From contig NZ_CP091277.1 of assembly GCF_029633965.1 (NCBI RefSeq), positions 2,291,940 through 2,355,939 on the forward strand: a stretch of 64,000 nucleotides of DNA, in the 5' to 3' direction. The notes under the pieces are model-generated. The model did no database searches. It was not told where the DNA came from and was given only the letters and a program-made list of their open reading frames with translations. Position 1 is the first letter of the stretch. Each line of letters begins with the position of its first letter. Of this stretch, positions 18,180 to 27,620 are shown piece after piece. The position numbers were made by a program, and so were the translations under genes. The DNA comes from Methanogenium sp. S4BF (lineage in GTDB: Archaea; Halobacteriota; Methanomicrobia; Methanomicrobiales; Methanomicrobiaceae).

Positions 18180-19352
18180 ATGTTCAAGAGAAGGATATAT
18201 TATTACATTTCCACCAATATTTGGGTAATGTTAATAATTTTGGGGTGTATTTTCCTTGCCGTTTCAGCATTTCCATATATTATATATGGATTTGGCATTA
18301 TGTTTGGTAAAAAAGGAGTATTGCCGCCAAAATTGAGTAAACTCCCTCATATTTCGATTATCATCTCTGCCTACAATGAATCAAACGTCATTCAACGGCG
18401 GGTGGATAATATTGCCTCTTCGTCATATCCAAAAGAAAGATATGAGGTGATTTTCATTGATGACTGTTCTGATGATAATACCTTCTTAATAACAGAAACG
18501 GCTCTTGCTGATGCTAATATGTCCTTTAAAATATTACGAAATGAAGATCGGCGCGGCACAAATCGTTCATATAATCGTGGAATGAAGATTGCCTCTCATG
18601 ATATCATTGTCACGACTGATGCTGATGTATTCTTTGAAAAGAATGCCCTGAAGAACCTTGTTTCCCGTCTGGTTTCCGATGATGCCATTGCTGCCGTCTG
18701 TTCTGACATGTTTCCACTCCTGTCTTCTGAGATTCGCCGCACCGGGAAGTATGAGCAGAATTATCGTTCAGTATATGGGAGGATGTGTGGATGGGAAAGC
18801 GCGCATGATTCTACGTATAATTTCAACGGTGGTCTTGTTGCGTTTAAGAGAGAAATCTTTTCTGAGATCCGTGAAGGGAAAGGTGCTGATGATGCAAACA
18901 CTGCTTTTGAGGCTATTAGGAGGGGTTTTAGGGCTTATTATGAAACTTCTGCAATTGTCTTCGAAGAGATTCCTGAAAATCTTAAAGACCAGTCCCGACA
19001 AAAAATACGGCGTGCAACACGTTTGATTGAAGCAACACTGGGAAATCTTGATGTTCTTAAGATTTCTCGCCCATTTTCCCGGATTTTTTTTCCGTTGCGA
19101 ATAATGATGGTCACCATCTCGCCTTTTCTTTTCTTCTTGGGGATAGGTATAATGATTGTTGGATTTCTCCTATCTTCGTTTCCGATTATTTGTTTCGGAA
19201 TAGGTGCCTTTGTTATTCTTGTTGTTCTGGGTTTTAGCAGGTTTGCTCAGAGTTTTGTTGTAAATCAATATTATCTGCTTCGAGGACTGCTGCGCCTTGG
19301 CTCTGATGTGAGTGTATGGGAGAGTACATCAAAAAAAGGAGATAACATCTGA
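18180..19352 (+). CDS. membrane glycosyltransferase family 2
   Basis: The 390-residue protein has an N-terminal membrane helix, a GT-A catalytic domain (IIISAYNESNVIQRRV, FIDDCSDDNT, VTTDADVFFEKN with the DxD motif, then a QxxRW-like QSRQKIRRATR) and two or three C-terminal helices. It resembles processive or polyprenol-linked GT2 enzymes. The substrate is unknown, but its position between a UDP-sugar dehydrogenase and AglB points to N-glycan assembly. The 65-nt divergent gap to the dehydrogenase likely holds both promoters. Its A+T content is raised, as in that neighbour. Confidence 0.85.
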   Translation: MFKRRIYYYISTNIWVMLIILGCIFLAVSAFPYIIYGFGIMFGKKGVLPPKLSKLPHISIIISAYNESNVIQRRVDNIASSSYPKERYEVIFIDDCSDDNTFLITETALADANMSFKILRNEDRRGTNRSYNRGMKIASHDIIVTTDADVFFEKNALKNLVSRLVSDDAIAAVCSDMFPLLSSEIRRTGKYEQNYRSVYGRMCGWESAHDSTYNFNGGLVAFKREIFSEIREGKGADDANTAFEAIRRGFRAYYETSAIVFEEIPENLKDQSRQKIRRATRLIEATLGNLDVLKISRPFSRIFFPLRIMMVTISPFLFFLGIGIMIVGFLLSSFPIICFGIGAFVILVVLGFSRFAQSFVVNQYYLLRGLLRLGSDVSVWESTSKKGDNI

Positions 19353-19455
19353 ATCATCGTCATGGGTATGACACGATCTCTATAGATATGGGTATTGAAG
19401 AATTTTCTTTAACGCATATAGATTTGAATACGTTGGATCAGTAGGACTTTTCTGA

Positions 19456-19470
19456 AAGGTATTTAATGGC
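19456..19470 (+). promoter_or_regulatory. predicted TATA element for aglB
   Basis: AAGGTATTTAATGG, about 30-40 nt before the aglB ATG, reads as an archaeal BRE/TATA element. A Shine-Dalgarno-like GAGGT lies 4 nt before the ATG, leaving a leader of only about 10-15 nt. Confidence 0.4.
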
Positions 19471-19498
19471 GAGTGTAACATTGTTTTATTGAGGTACT

Positions 19499-21955
19499 AT
19501 GAATACTGTGACTATTTCAAAATATAAACCATATATTATAATTGGCATTCTTGTTCTCCTCGCAATTCTTGCGCTCTGGCTCCGTCTGCTGCCGGCAGCA
19601 GGGCTGGTGACTGATGAGGGAACGAATCTTCTGGGAAATGATCCCTGGTACAATCTCCGTCAGGTAGAGTCAATGGTGGAAAATTTCCCGTCATACCTCT
19701 GGTTTGACGCGATGACGGAATATCCGTCCGGAAATGTTATTCACTGGGGGCCGCTTTTCATCCAGATCATTGCCGGACTGAGCATTCTTCTGGGCGCAGC
19801 GACACGGCCGGAGATCATGTATGTTGCCTCCTGGGTGCCCCCCCTGATGGGGATGCTGGTGGTTCCGGTTCTCTATCTTGCAGGTGAGAGGATTGGGGAT
19901 TGGAAATGCGGTCTTTTTGCCGCTTTGTTTGGTGCGGTTGTGTCAGGACAGTTTTTTTACCGGTCGCTCTTTGGGTTTGTGGACCACCACATTGCAGAGA
20001 GCCTTTTTGGGCTGCTCTTCTGTCTCTGCTATATCATCACATTAATGGAAATCAGAAAGAATCCTGTTCATTTTTCTGATATTGAATCCGTGAAACGACC
20101 GGCACTATTTGCCCTGGGAACAGGGATTGCATACATTTTAGGGCTTGGCGTGATGCCGACAATGATCCTTTTTGCCATGGTTGTTGCCGTATACACCCTT
20201 TTTCAGTATCTCTATGACTTCTGGAGGCAGCAGTATGATGACGGCCTTCTGCTGGTAAACAGCATTGTCTTCCTCTCTGCGGTGATCGGGATATTCATCA
20301 TCGGGTTCAATACAATGATCCTCTCTATGAACCGGTATTCTCCGGCTCAGGTTGTCGCATATTTCGTCCTTATCATTGCAACAGCTGCCCTCTGGTATCT
20401 TTCCCGCGCTCTGCGGGGTAAGCCATGGTACTATTATCCGGGCGTCCTTGCCGGAGCAGGTGTAATGGTCTCTGTTCTCCTGTATGTCATTGCACCGCCA
20501 TTCTATGAGATGCTGATTGGCAACTTCTTTGCCTTCTTCGGGCAGTCAGCAACGGTAATGACCATCCAGGAAGCCCGTCCGTGGGAAGCGGCAAATGCCT
20601 GGAATGCGTTCGGGTTTGGCCTCCTTCTGATGTTCGGTGGGTTTGCAGCGCTTATCTGGGACTTTATCCGGAAAGGGCGTGCAGAGCATCTCTTTGTGGT
20701 AGTCTGGTCGGCTGTAATTCTTTTATCGACCATCCAGCATGTCCGGTATGAATACTATATTGCGGTAAATATCGCACTCCTCTCCGCCTATTTTATGTAC
20801 CTGGGTCTTGGGGCAGCGGAAGGCCGCCTTCTGCAGATGGCAGGTATCTGCAGGGACGGAACGACAGAAGATACCCCGTCACCAGCTGAGAAGGGAAAGA
20901 AAGAGAAACGGCATGATGCAAAGAAAGAACCTAAAACGGCGGGCCGGGATGTTTCGTCCTCGGTTGTTCTCATTCCGCTAGCCATCGGCGTACTCTTCTC
21001 CCTGCTCTTTATCTCATCCTCGGTTGCAACGGATCTTGAAATCGGCAACGGCATGGCATACGGCGGCATGCAGCAGGACTGGTATTCATCCCTTGAATGG
21101 TTCGGGGACAATTCCCCTGACCCGGGAGTTGACTACTATGCGATATATGATGAAGAGACCTTCACGTATCCGCCCGAATCCTATGGTGTGATGTCGTGGT
21201 GGGATTACGGGCATTACATCACCTTTGTTTCAAAACGGATTCCCAATGCTAATCCGTTCCAGCACGGGGTTTCGGGGCCGAATGGTGCTGCTGCGTTCTT
21301 CCTGCAGGACAATGAGGCAGGTGCAGACACCATACTTGACAATGTCGGCACAAAGTACATCATCACTGACATTGAGATGGACACCGGCAAATTCTGGGCT
21401 ATGGCCACCTGGTATGATGCTGATGTGGGGGGTGCTCCCTATATGACCGCATACAACGACCAGAGTGGAAACCAGGGATATGTATACACAGATGATTACT
21501 TCCGGACCATGGTCTCCCGTCTGCATAATTTTGACGGGTCAATGGCAGTTCCGGACAAAGATTATCTCGTCACGAATAACGGAAAGATTTACAGTTATCT
21601 TGTCCTCTCTCCGGTGAAACCGGTGGAAGCTCTGCAGCATTACCGGCTGGTTCATGAGTCCGATACCAATGTCTTCAGAAACACGGCAACCGGCGACCTG
21701 AAGTACGTCAAGATCTTTGAGTACGTGCCCGGTGCAGTGATCAAAGGAGATGGCATCATTGAGATACCACTGAAGACCAATACGGGTCGTACGTTTACAT
21801 ACCGGCAGGAGAGCAGAAACGGGTTGTTTGTGGTGCCCTATCCGACAGACGGCTCTGTCCCCGGCATCACAACACTCGGGCCCTATACGATCACTGGAAC
21901 CGGGCAGACATTCACGGTCACAGAATCTGACATTCAGTCAGGAAAACAGCTATAG
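19499..21955 (+). CDS. aglB: dolichyl-phosphooligosaccharide--protein glycosyltransferase AglB (STT3)
   Basis: The 818-residue protein has a hydrophobic N-terminal half of about 12-13 helices with the loop motif NDPWYNLRQVESM (donor/metal-site Asp), and a soluble C-terminal half beginning near residue 520. That half holds the signature WWDYG (about residue 567) that binds the acceptor Ser/Thr. This is the archaeal oligosaccharyltransferase catalytic subunit, which moves a lipid-linked glycan to Asn on exported proteins. A charged Lys/Glu linker (PSPAEKGKKEKRH) separates the halves. Likely targets in the window are its many exported proteins. Confidence 0.95.
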   Translation: MNTVTISKYKPYIIIGILVLLAILALWLRLLPAAGLVTDEGTNLLGNDPWYNLRQVESMVENFPSYLWFDAMTEYPSGNVIHWGPLFIQIIAGLSILLGAATRPEIMYVASWVPPLMGMLVVPVLYLAGERIGDWKCGLFAALFGAVVSGQFFYRSLFGFVDHHIAESLFGLLFCLCYIITLMEIRKNPVHFSDIESVKRPALFALGTGIAYILGLGVMPTMILFAMVVAVYTLFQYLYDFWRQQYDDGLLLVNSIVFLSAVIGIFIIGFNTMILSMNRYSPAQVVAYFVLIIATAALWYLSRALRGKPWYYYPGVLAGAGVMVSVLLYVIAPPFYEMLIGNFFAFFGQSATVMTIQEARPWEAANAWNAFGFGLLLMFGGFAALIWDFIRKGRAEHLFVVVWSAVILLSTIQHVRYEYYIAVNIALLSAYFMYLGLGAAEGRLLQMAGICRDGTTEDTPSPAEKGKKEKRHDAKKEPKTAGRDVSSSVVLIPLAIGVLFSLLFISSSVATDLEIGNGMAYGGMQQDWYSSLEWFGDNSPDPGVDYYAIYDEETFTYPPESYGVMSWWDYGHYITFVSKRIPNANPFQHGVSGPNGAAAFFLQDNEAGADTILDNVGTKYIITDIEMDTGKFWAMATWYDADVGGAPYMTAYNDQSGNQGYVYTDDYFRTMVSRLHNFDGSMAVPDKDYLVTNNGKIYSYLVLSPVKPVEALQHYRLVHESDTNVFRNTATGDLKYVKIFEYVPGAVIKGDGIIEIPLKTNTGRTFTYRQESRNGLFVVPYPTDGSVPGITTLGPYTITGTGQTFTVTESDIQSGKQL

Positions 21956-22001
21956 ATACCAGATACGAAAATGATGGTGTTCTGTCCTTTCAGGACAGTC
22001 A

Positions 22002-23171
22002 TCACTTCTTTTTCCGTGAGGGGTCGATATATGATACCTCAAAGCCCGGGATGACCACACGCCAGACCGGCAGGACGGTTCGGGTAAGATCAGCAATACA
22101 GATGCGGTCTGTATGAGGGGCAACAGCCGCAATTGCTGCGTTTAATTCTTCATCCGTTGCGGTATAGTGCGTTGCCGGAATCTCTTCTGAGGATAGTGCC
22201 GGGGCATCTGCAAACCAGATGCGGTTAATTCGTTTGTAGCGTTCATATCCCGCCTTTTCCACCATCGATGAGCGGCCGGACTGGATGCCTATTTCATCTG
22301 TGAAGATCTGGGACGCACGGTTTCGTGCCAGTTTCAACAGGGTGCATACGGCTGCCACACCGGGGTCCGGGTGTGTGAATGCCGCCATCGTGATCATGAA
22401 TGGATCACGGGTTGCCGTGTCATCAGCAACAGCTGCAACAGTCGGGATGCCATAGGAATCATCCAGAAACCACATGGTTACTTCAATGTCTTCTGCAGCA
22501 AACGTCTCCATGAGTGTTTCTGCCGGCGTTCCTTCTTCAGGTACGAGGCGTTTGCCCAGGGAGTGATTTTTCTCTGCACGGCTCAGTGCATCCCGTTCAA
22601 TGACTTCGTAGATGCCATGGATGATTGCCTCCTCCGGGACATTCCCTGCTCCCAGGCCATTTGGATCACTGCGGAAGAGCTGGTTGGCCATCCCAATCGG
22701 GTCGTAGGGATGATATACGGCATTTGCCGGAATATAAACCCGTTCATCGTGCAGAATGTCCTGCCCGGCTACCCAGTGAAGTTTCTCTCCGAACTCAGGT
22801 TTCCGGGGAAGAATTAGTTCTTCCGGGTCAACAGCACGTGTCAGTCCCACTTCTTCATATGATGCAATATCCATGAGTCCCGCGGAATACGATGAACAAT
22901 AGCGTTCCACCGTTCCCATCATGGCAGCGCATCTGGCATCTGTCTCTGTCATGCCCGCACCGGCAGTCACTTTCCCCAGACGCTCCCTTGGGCGGATGGT
23001 GCACCAGACCGGTATCCCGAGGCGGTCTTTACGGGTAATATCCAGGAGTTCTGCAATTCCCATCTCTTCTCTGAGCGAAACTGCAGTCTCGTACGTCTCT
23101 TCGGCTGCACGGGTGCGCGGGACACCGGATGTGGTGACGTATTCATGGCGGCTGACTTCAAACCGGTTCAT
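22002..23171 (-). CDS. ycaO: YcaO-family protein (candidate McrA-glycine thioamidation enzyme)
   Basis: From the ATG at 23171 (preceded by GGTAGGT) the protein has 389 residues. YcaO ATP-binding features are visible: RCAAMMGTVERYCSSY, EVIERDAL and the C-terminal LTRTVLPVWRVVIPGFEV. In methanogens YcaO with TfuA thioamidates a glycine of methyl-coenzyme M reductase subunit McrA. A TfuA gene is not visible in this window, so that role is by family. It is divergent from a DUF2098 gene, sharing a 58-nt promoter gap. A longer upstream frame would read through that promoter and is rejected. Confidence 0.88.
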   Translation of the reverse strand: MNRFEVSRHEYVTTSGVPRTRAAEETYETAVSLREEMGIAELLDITRKDRLGIPVWCTIRPRERLGKVTAGAGMTETDARCAAMMGTVERYCSSYSAGLMDIASYEEVGLTRAVDPEELILPRKPEFGEKLHWVAGQDILHDERVYIPANAVYHPYDPIGMANQLFRSDPNGLGAGNVPEEAIIHGIYEVIERDALSRAEKNHSLGKRLVPEEGTPAETLMETFAAEDIEVTMWFLDDSYGIPTVAAVADDTATRDPFMITMAAFTHPDPGVAAVCTLLKLARNRASQIFTDEIGIQSGRSSMVEKAGYERYKRINRIWFADAPALSSEEIPATHYTATDEELNAAIAAVAPHTDRICIADLTRTVLPVWRVVIPGFEVSYIDPSRKKK

Positions 23172-23229
23172 TATACCTACCATTTGCGATCCAGTTTTTT
23201 TATATCTTGGCTCATCCTTTCTTTTGTGT

Positions 23230-23520
23230 ATGGAAAGGGTGACCATTCGTCCTGGGATGCGGGTACGGTACCCACGCACCGGTACAGCAGGTACTGTTGT
23301 ACGGATCGAGGATATCGATGGCAATGAGTTTGCTGAGATTGATGCGACAGGGCTTTTGTACAGGACTGACCAGCTGGTCTGCATTGAAGGGGAATCGGAA
23401 GGTCCGAAAAAAGAACACAGAACATCCGGTATTACGGATTATGAACATCTGAAGGAGATTGAATCCTCAGAAGATATGCAGGATAAATATGATCAGGTTA
23501 CCGGCGTTGGTGCCGGATAA
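23230..23520 (+). CDS. DUF2098 family protein
   Basis: The 96-residue protein begins MERVTIRPGMRVRYPRTGT and continues with a small SH3-like beta-barrel (GTVVRIEDIDGNEFAEID, then LLYRTDQL) and an acidic tail. This matches DUF2098, a short protein almost confined to methanogens. The ATG at 23230 is chosen because the family starts at this point. It is divergent from ycaO with 58 nt between them. Co-location with ycaO suggests a role linked to McrA modification, which is inference. Confidence 0.75.
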   Translation: MERVTIRPGMRVRYPRTGTAGTVVRIEDIDGNEFAEIDATGLLYRTDQLVCIEGESEGPKKEHRTSGITDYEHLKEIESSEDMQDKYDQVTGVGAG

Positions 23521-23538
23521 CTCTGGTACGGTGTACTA

Positions 23539-23961
23539 TCACTCTTCGATTGGGATGGTAGTAAGTTTCACGGATTCGACCCCTTTCTGCGACATCAGAC
23601 GTTCAGCAATGTCCTTGATTTTTTTCCCGTCCCCGCGGAGGAGAATAATTTCTACGCATTTGTCATGGCTGACATGGGAATGGAGTGATGACTGGATTAC
23701 ATCAAGATAGTCATGCTGGATCTCGGTGAGGACCTGCAGCAGACCACGGTGTTCATGATCATACACCATGGTTATTACTCCCTGCCGTTCACCTGTTACA
23801 TCGGACATCCACTTATAATATGTTATATAATTCCTGATCGCATCACGTATGCCCTCTGAACGTGATGAATAACCTCGATATTCAAGTATTTCATCAAATT
23901 TGTCAAGAAGATTCTTAGGAAGGGAAATTCCGATTCGTGAAAGGTCTGATTCGTGTGACAT
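23539..23961 (-). CDS. nikR: nickel-responsive regulator NikR
   Basis: The 140-residue protein has an N-terminal ribbon-helix-helix (RIGISLPKNLLDKFDEI; SSRSEGIRDAIRNY) and a C-terminal ACT-like domain. The high-affinity nickel ligands H83, H94, H96 and C102 have exactly the 11-2-6 spacing of E. coli NikR (H76, H87, H89, C95). It is expected to repress nickel uptake; nickel is central to methanogens because of coenzyme F430 and hydrogenases. No nickel transporter lies in the window. Its end faces the DUF2098 gene convergently. Confidence 0.94.
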   Translation of the reverse strand: MSHESDLSRIGISLPKNLLDKFDEILEYRGYSSRSEGIRDAIRNYITYYKWMSDVTGERQGVITMVYDHEHRGLLQVLTEIQHDYLDVIQSSLHSHVSHDKCVEIILLRGDGKKIKDIAERLMSQKGVESVKLTTIPIEE

Positions 23962-24180
23962 GTTTGTTCCTCAAAAAATAGTCCGTTCTCTTCTGTTGTA
24001 CTTATTAACTACAAAGTTTAATATTTTTCTTACTCTGTGCTATTAATGACTGGTGGTATCAGGGGGTGCAGTGATATGGCCGGTATCCGGTTCTGGTTCA
24101 GTGTCCGGATGCTATAGAATTTGCTCACCGAGTAGGTATAAGTAGGGCGGTTGTATATTAATAAGGAGGTTTGAAGTTCA

Positions 24181-25410
24181 TTGAGTGATCCATTGATTCC
24201 CAGTGTCAACATCGGTGTAGTCGGGCATGTTGACCATGGCAAGACTACCCTCGTGTCTGCGCTTACCGGCTTATGGACGGACCGGCACAGTGAGGAGATA
24301 AAACGAGGAATCTCCATCAGGCTTGGATATGCGGATGCCACTTTTTATCAGTGTCCATCGTGTGAAGGTCCGGAGGCATATTCCACGTCAAAGAATTGTG
24401 AATGTGGTGCAAAGGGAGAACCTGTTCGTACCATCTCATTTGTGGATGCACCAGGCCACGAGACACTGATGGCAACCATGCTTTCAGGGTCTGCCCTGAT
24501 GGACGGTGCAATGCTTGTTATTGCAGCAAATGAGCGTTGTCCACAACCACAGACAAAAGAGCACCTGATGGCACTGGAGCTTGTGGGTATTAAAAACATC
24601 GTGATTGTCCAGAACAAGATCGATGTCGTCTCCCAGGCTGACGCAATGGAGAATTACCGGCAAATTCGCGCGTTTGTGAAGGGGACAATCGCAGAAAACG
24701 CACCGGTGATTCCGGTTTCTGCACAGAAAAAGATTAATTTCGGGGCACTTGTCCGGGCGCTCAATGAGTATATACCGAAACCGGACCGTGATCCTGATGA
24801 AGAGCCGCTTCTTCTGATTGCCCGTTCCTTTGATATCAATAAACCAGGGTGCAGCTGGCGTGATGTAAAGGGGGGTGTGATTGGAGGCTCACTGACGCAG
24901 GGACTTCTTCACGAGGGTGATGATATTGAGATTCGTCCCGGGCTGAAGCTGCAGGTGGAGAATCAGACGGTATGGGAACCCATCCAGACCAAAGTGACTA
25001 CCATCAATGCCGGTTCCAGACGGATACAGGAAGCTACCCCTGGTGGCCTCTTAGGGGTGGGCACGAAACTCGATCCGGCGCTAACGAAGAGTGATGCGCT
25101 CTCCGGACAGGTGGCGGGCCATATCGGCCATCTTCCTCCGGTGTGGGACAAACTTGCATTCACTGTACGGCTCATGGAGCGGGTTGTTGGTTCGGATGAT
25201 GAGTTCACTATTGAACCACTCCGCCATAAAGAGCCCCTGATGCTCTCCGTCGGGACTGCAGTTACGGTCGGTGTAGTGGTGAATACGAAGAAAGACGTCG
25301 TTGAAGTCGTCCTGAAACGTCCGGTATGTGCAGCTGTGGGGTCACAGATTGCAATATCCCGGCAGGTCGGCGGTCGCTGGCGGCTTATTGGAATGGGGAC
25401 ACTGGTTTAG
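24181..25410 (+). CDS. eif2g: translation initiation factor aIF2 subunit gamma
   Basis: The 409-residue GTPase begins with TTG at 24181 (AGGAGGT about 10 nt upstream) and shows G1 [10 protein letters not shown]3 DAPGHE, G4 NKID and a zinc knuckle (CPSC..CECG). Domains II and III follow. It carries initiator Met-tRNA to the ribosome with the alpha and beta subunits. It opens the conserved archaeal order aIF2-gamma, PIN protein, Rpo7, Spt4, DUF359, S24e, S27ae, Kae1, which supports every call in the block. Confidence 0.96.
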   Translation: MSDPLIPSVNIGVVGHVDHGKTTLVSALTGLWTDRHSEEIKRGISIRLGYADATFYQCPSCEGPEAYSTSKNCECGAKGEPVRTISFVDAPGHETLMATMLSGSALMDGAMLVIAANERCPQPQTKEHLMALELVGIKNIVIVQNKIDVVSQADAMENYRQIRAFVKGTIAENAPVIPVSAQKKINFGALVRALNEYIPKPDRDPDEEPLLLIARSFDINKPGCSWRDVKGGVIGGSLTQGLLHEGDDIEIRPGLKLQVENQTVWEPIQTKVTTINAGSRRIQEATPGGLLGVGTKLDPALTKSDALSGQVAGHIGHLPPVWDKLAFTVRLMERVVGSDDEFTIEPLRHKEPLMLSVGTAVTVGVVVNTKKDVVEVVLKRPVCAAVGSQIAISRQVGGRWRLIGMGTLV

Positions 25411-25790
25411 TGCTTGTCCTCTTCGATGCAAATGCACTGATGATTCCGGTTCAGTTCGGTGTGGATGTCTTCGCCGGGGTGGAGGAACTCATTGGTGCAT
25501 TTGAAGCTGTGACGCTGGAGGATGTGAAAGATGAGCTTAACGGGCTTGCCCGTGGCCGGGGCCGTAATGCGGCTGCGGCCCGTGTGGGTGTCACGCTCGC
25601 TGCACGTTGCCGTGTGGTGAGAAGCCCTCATCAGGATGTTGCGGTTGATAATCGGATTATTCGATATGCTGAAGAGCACCATTGTGTTGTGGTGACCAAT
25701 GACAGGCGTCTCAGGGAAGAACTGCTCAGCCGGCATATTGATGTGATATATCTGCGTGAGAAAAAGAGGCTCGATATTATTCGGGGATAG
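25410..25790 (+). CDS. PIN-domain protein (Fcf1-like, probable rRNA-processing nuclease)
   Basis: A GTG at 25410 shares one base with the aIF2-gamma stop (TAGTG), giving 126 residues starting [16 protein letters not shown]. The PIN-domain acidic residues are seen in FDANAL, in the LEDVKDEL helix, in VAVDNRII and in VVTNDRRLRE. Archaeal homologues at this place in the order resemble eukaryotic Fcf1/Utp24, which cleaves pre-rRNA. The earlier frame start at 25326 would overlap aIF2-gamma by 85 nt and is rejected. Confidence 0.85.
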   Translation: MLVLFDANALMIPVQFGVDVFAGVEELIGAFEAVTLEDVKDELNGLARGRGRNAAAARVGVTLAARCRVVRSPHQDVAVDNRIIRYAEEHHCVVVTNDRRLREELLSRHIDVIYLREKKRLDIIRG

Positions 25791-25802
25791 ACGGGTGATG
25801 AC

Positions 25803-26414
25803 ATGTATTATAAGATGACGCTTGAAGACAAGGTGCGGGTCCCTCCCAGCCGTCTTTGGGATAAGGAGATAACAAATGAACAGGATAATGTGGATTATCT
25901 TGATCATATCAAGGTCGTTGTTCTGGATGTATTGCAGGAACAGCTTGAGGGGAGCATCGACAAGGCGATTGGTATCTTTATCGCCGTGACAAAGATCTGT
26001 GACATTGGTGAAGGGGACATCATCCCTGGTGACGGCGGAGTGTATTATTCTGTTACATTCGAGGCGATTGTCCTGCGTGTGGCCCATCAGGAGGTCATTG
26101 AGGGTGTTGTAGTGGAGACCACCAGTTTCGGCGCGTTTGTCTCTCTCGGTCCTATTGATGCGATGCTCCATGTGAGCCAGATCTCTGATGATTACATCAA
26201 TTATGATGAGAAGAATGGTATGCTTATCTGCCAGGATACAAAGCGCCAGATTAAAGCCGGTGACGGATTGCGGGGGCGGGTTGTTGCACTGTCTCTCTCT
26301 GAGCGTGAACCCCGTGAGTCAAAGATAGGTCTTACCATGCGTCAGTCGGGTCTTGGAACAACAACCTGGCTCGATGAAGAATTTGAAGCGGAGAAGGCCG
26401 GAAATGGCGCCTAA
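25803..26414 (+). CDS. rpo7: DNA-directed RNA polymerase subunit Rpo7 (E')
   Basis: The 203-residue protein starts MYYKMTLEDKVRVPP and has the RNP-like tip domain (GDGGVYYSVTFEAIV) followed by an S1 domain (GVVVETTSFGAFVSLGPIDAMLH). These are the two halves of archaeal Rpo7/RpoE'. It forms the RNA polymerase stalk with Rpo4 and binds emerging RNA. It overlaps the Spt4 gene by 11 nt. Confidence 0.95.
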   Translation: MYYKMTLEDKVRVPPSRLWDKEITNEQDNVDYLDHIKVVVLDVLQEQLEGSIDKAIGIFIAVTKICDIGEGDIIPGDGGVYYSVTFEAIVLRVAHQEVIEGVVVETTSFGAFVSLGPIDAMLHVSQISDDYINYDEKNGMLICQDTKRQIKAGDGLRGRVVALSLSEREPRESKIGLTMRQSGLGTTTWLDEEFEAEKAGNGA

Positions 26415-26601
26415 AAAACAACCGAATGTCTGCCGCGGCTGTCACCGGGTGGTTGATGGTGAGTCGTGTGTGATGTGCGGTTCCTCCAATCTCACGCAGG
26501 ACTGGGCAGGGTATCTGGTCATTATTGATCCAAAACATTCAGATATTGCAAAAAAGATGAATGTGGATACTCCCGGACGAGTGGCACTGAAGGTCCGGTG
26601 A
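26404..26601 (+). CDS. spt4: transcription elongation factor Spt4 (RpoE'')
   Basis: The 65-residue protein starts at the ATG at 26404, inside the end of rpo7, and has the zinc ribbon CRGC..CVMC typical of archaeal Spt4, then DWAGYLVIIDP and RVALKVR. It pairs with Spt5 as a processivity factor. The 26353 start seen in the frame would overlap rpo7 further and add non-family residues. Its stop overlaps the next ATG (TGATG). Confidence 0.95.
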   Translation: MAPKKQPNVCRGCHRVVDGESCVMCGSSNLTQDWAGYLVIIDPKHSDIAKKMNVDTPGRVALKVR

Positions 26602-27089
26602 TGGATTATATTCTCCCGGATGGGTGCCGGAAATATTTCCGGGATCCATTTGGTCCTCTTTTTCCTGATATTGCGACAGCAGAGAGCGTATTTGCCGGAT
26701 GCGTGATTATTGCAGTTGGCGATGTCGTCACACAGAATCTGGTGGATGCAGGTATCATTCCGGATCTTGCGGTGATTGACGGGAGTACCATGCGCGAGCC
26801 CTGTGATCGGGTACTGGATCTTCCGGTGCCGGAGGTTGTGGTGGTAAATCCTGCCGGGATGGTGACAGGTGTTCTCATCCGGGCGATTGAGGATGCAATG
26901 CATGCGGGGCCAAGTCTCATCCGTGTGGATGGCGAAGAAGATCTCGCAGTCATTCCGGCTGTACGGGCCGCACCGGACGGCGCCTGTGTGCTTTACGGGC
27001 AACCCGGGGAAGGGGTTGTCGTAATAAAAGTGGATGAACATTCCCGTGATCGGGCAGAAGTGCTCTTTCGCCTCTTTGTGGCGGAGTGA
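26601..27089 (+). CDS. GTP-dependent dephospho-CoA kinase (DUF359)
   Basis: The 162-residue protein has the DUF359 motifs: IIAVGDVVTQNLVDAGIIPDLAVIDG, VNPAGMVT, and RVDGEEDLAVIPAV near the C-terminus. This archaeal family was shown in Thermococcus to phosphorylate dephospho-CoA with GTP, the last step of CoA synthesis. It starts at an ATG that shares its A with the Spt4 stop codon, so the two are coupled. Confidence 0.92.
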   Translation: MDYILPDGCRKYFRDPFGPLFPDIATAESVFAGCVIIAVGDVVTQNLVDAGIIPDLAVIDGSTMREPCDRVLDLPVPEVVVVNPAGMVTGVLIRAIEDAMHAGPSLIRVDGEEDLAVIPAVRAAPDGACVLYGQPGEGVVVIKVDEHSRDRAEVLFRLFVAE

Positions 27090-27113
27090 ATGAGTGCAGG
27101 ATTTTTGATCACG

Positions 27114-27126
27114 ACTTTTAAGTAAA
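27114..27126 (+). promoter_or_regulatory. predicted TATA element for rps24e
   Basis: ACTTTTAAGTAAA lies about 30-38 nt before the rps24e ATG in an AT-rich island of the 64-nt gap after the DUF359 gene. It fits an archaeal TATA box and would give the ribosomal genes their own promoter inside the block. Confidence 0.4.
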
Positions 27127-27153
27127 TCAATTAACAATATTGTAGGGATATCG

Positions 27154-27459
27154 ATGGATTTTGAATTTGCACGTGATGAATACAACGGGCTGTTAAAGAG
27201 GAGAGAACTTGAATTCCTCCTCACATTTGAGGGGGCAACTCCCTCACGCCGTCAGATTCTCGGAAAACTCTGCGCTCTGCAGAACGTTCCTGAGGACCGT
27301 GTGGTGCTTGACTCACTCAAAACAAGCTTTGGAAAGCAGGATCTGAACGGATACGCACGCATTTATGAAGATGCAAAGACTCTGAAGGAGACCGAACCGG
27401 ATTACCTTATTGAGCGCAGCCGTGCTCCAGAGAGCGAAGAAGGCGCTGAGGAGGCATAG
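27154..27459 (+). CDS. rps24e: 30S ribosomal protein S24e
   Basis: The 101-residue protein starts [21 protein letters not shown] and has the S24e core ([21 protein letters not shown]) with a short acidic tail. Its length is normal for archaea. It is followed 2 nt later by S27ae, as in most archaeal genomes. Confidence 0.95.
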   Translation: MDFEFARDEYNGLLKRRELEFLLTFEGATPSRRQILGKLCALQNVPEDRVVLDSLKTSFGKQDLNGYARIYEDAKTLKETEPDYLIERSRAPESEEGAEEA

Positions 27460-27461
27460 GA

Positions 27462-27617
27462 ATGGCCGTAAAACGCTGTGAATATTATTCCATTGAGGGA
27501 AACACTGCAGTTCCCCAGCGCAAGTCATGTCCGCGCTGTGGTCCGGGTGTCTTTATGGCAGAGCACAAGGACCGTGTTTCATGCGGCAAGTGCGGATATA
27601 CAGAATTTAAGCAATAG
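27462..27617 (+). CDS. rps27ae: 30S ribosomal protein S27ae
   Basis: This short 51-residue gene encodes a four-Cys zinc ribbon (CPRC..CGKC) between MAVKRCEYY and the end YTEFKQ. It begins 2 nt after the S24e stop and ends 3 nt before kae1. Sequence and position leave little doubt. Confidence 0.95.
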   Translation: MAVKRCEYYSIEGNTAVPQRKSCPRCGPGVFMAEHKDRVSCGKCGYTEFKQ

Positions 27618-27620
27618 ACG

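Noticed and set aside
25326-25409. Longer start for the PIN-domain gene
   Set aside because: It would overlap aIF2-gamma by 85 nt; the GTG sharing a base with the stop codon fits the conserved domain start.
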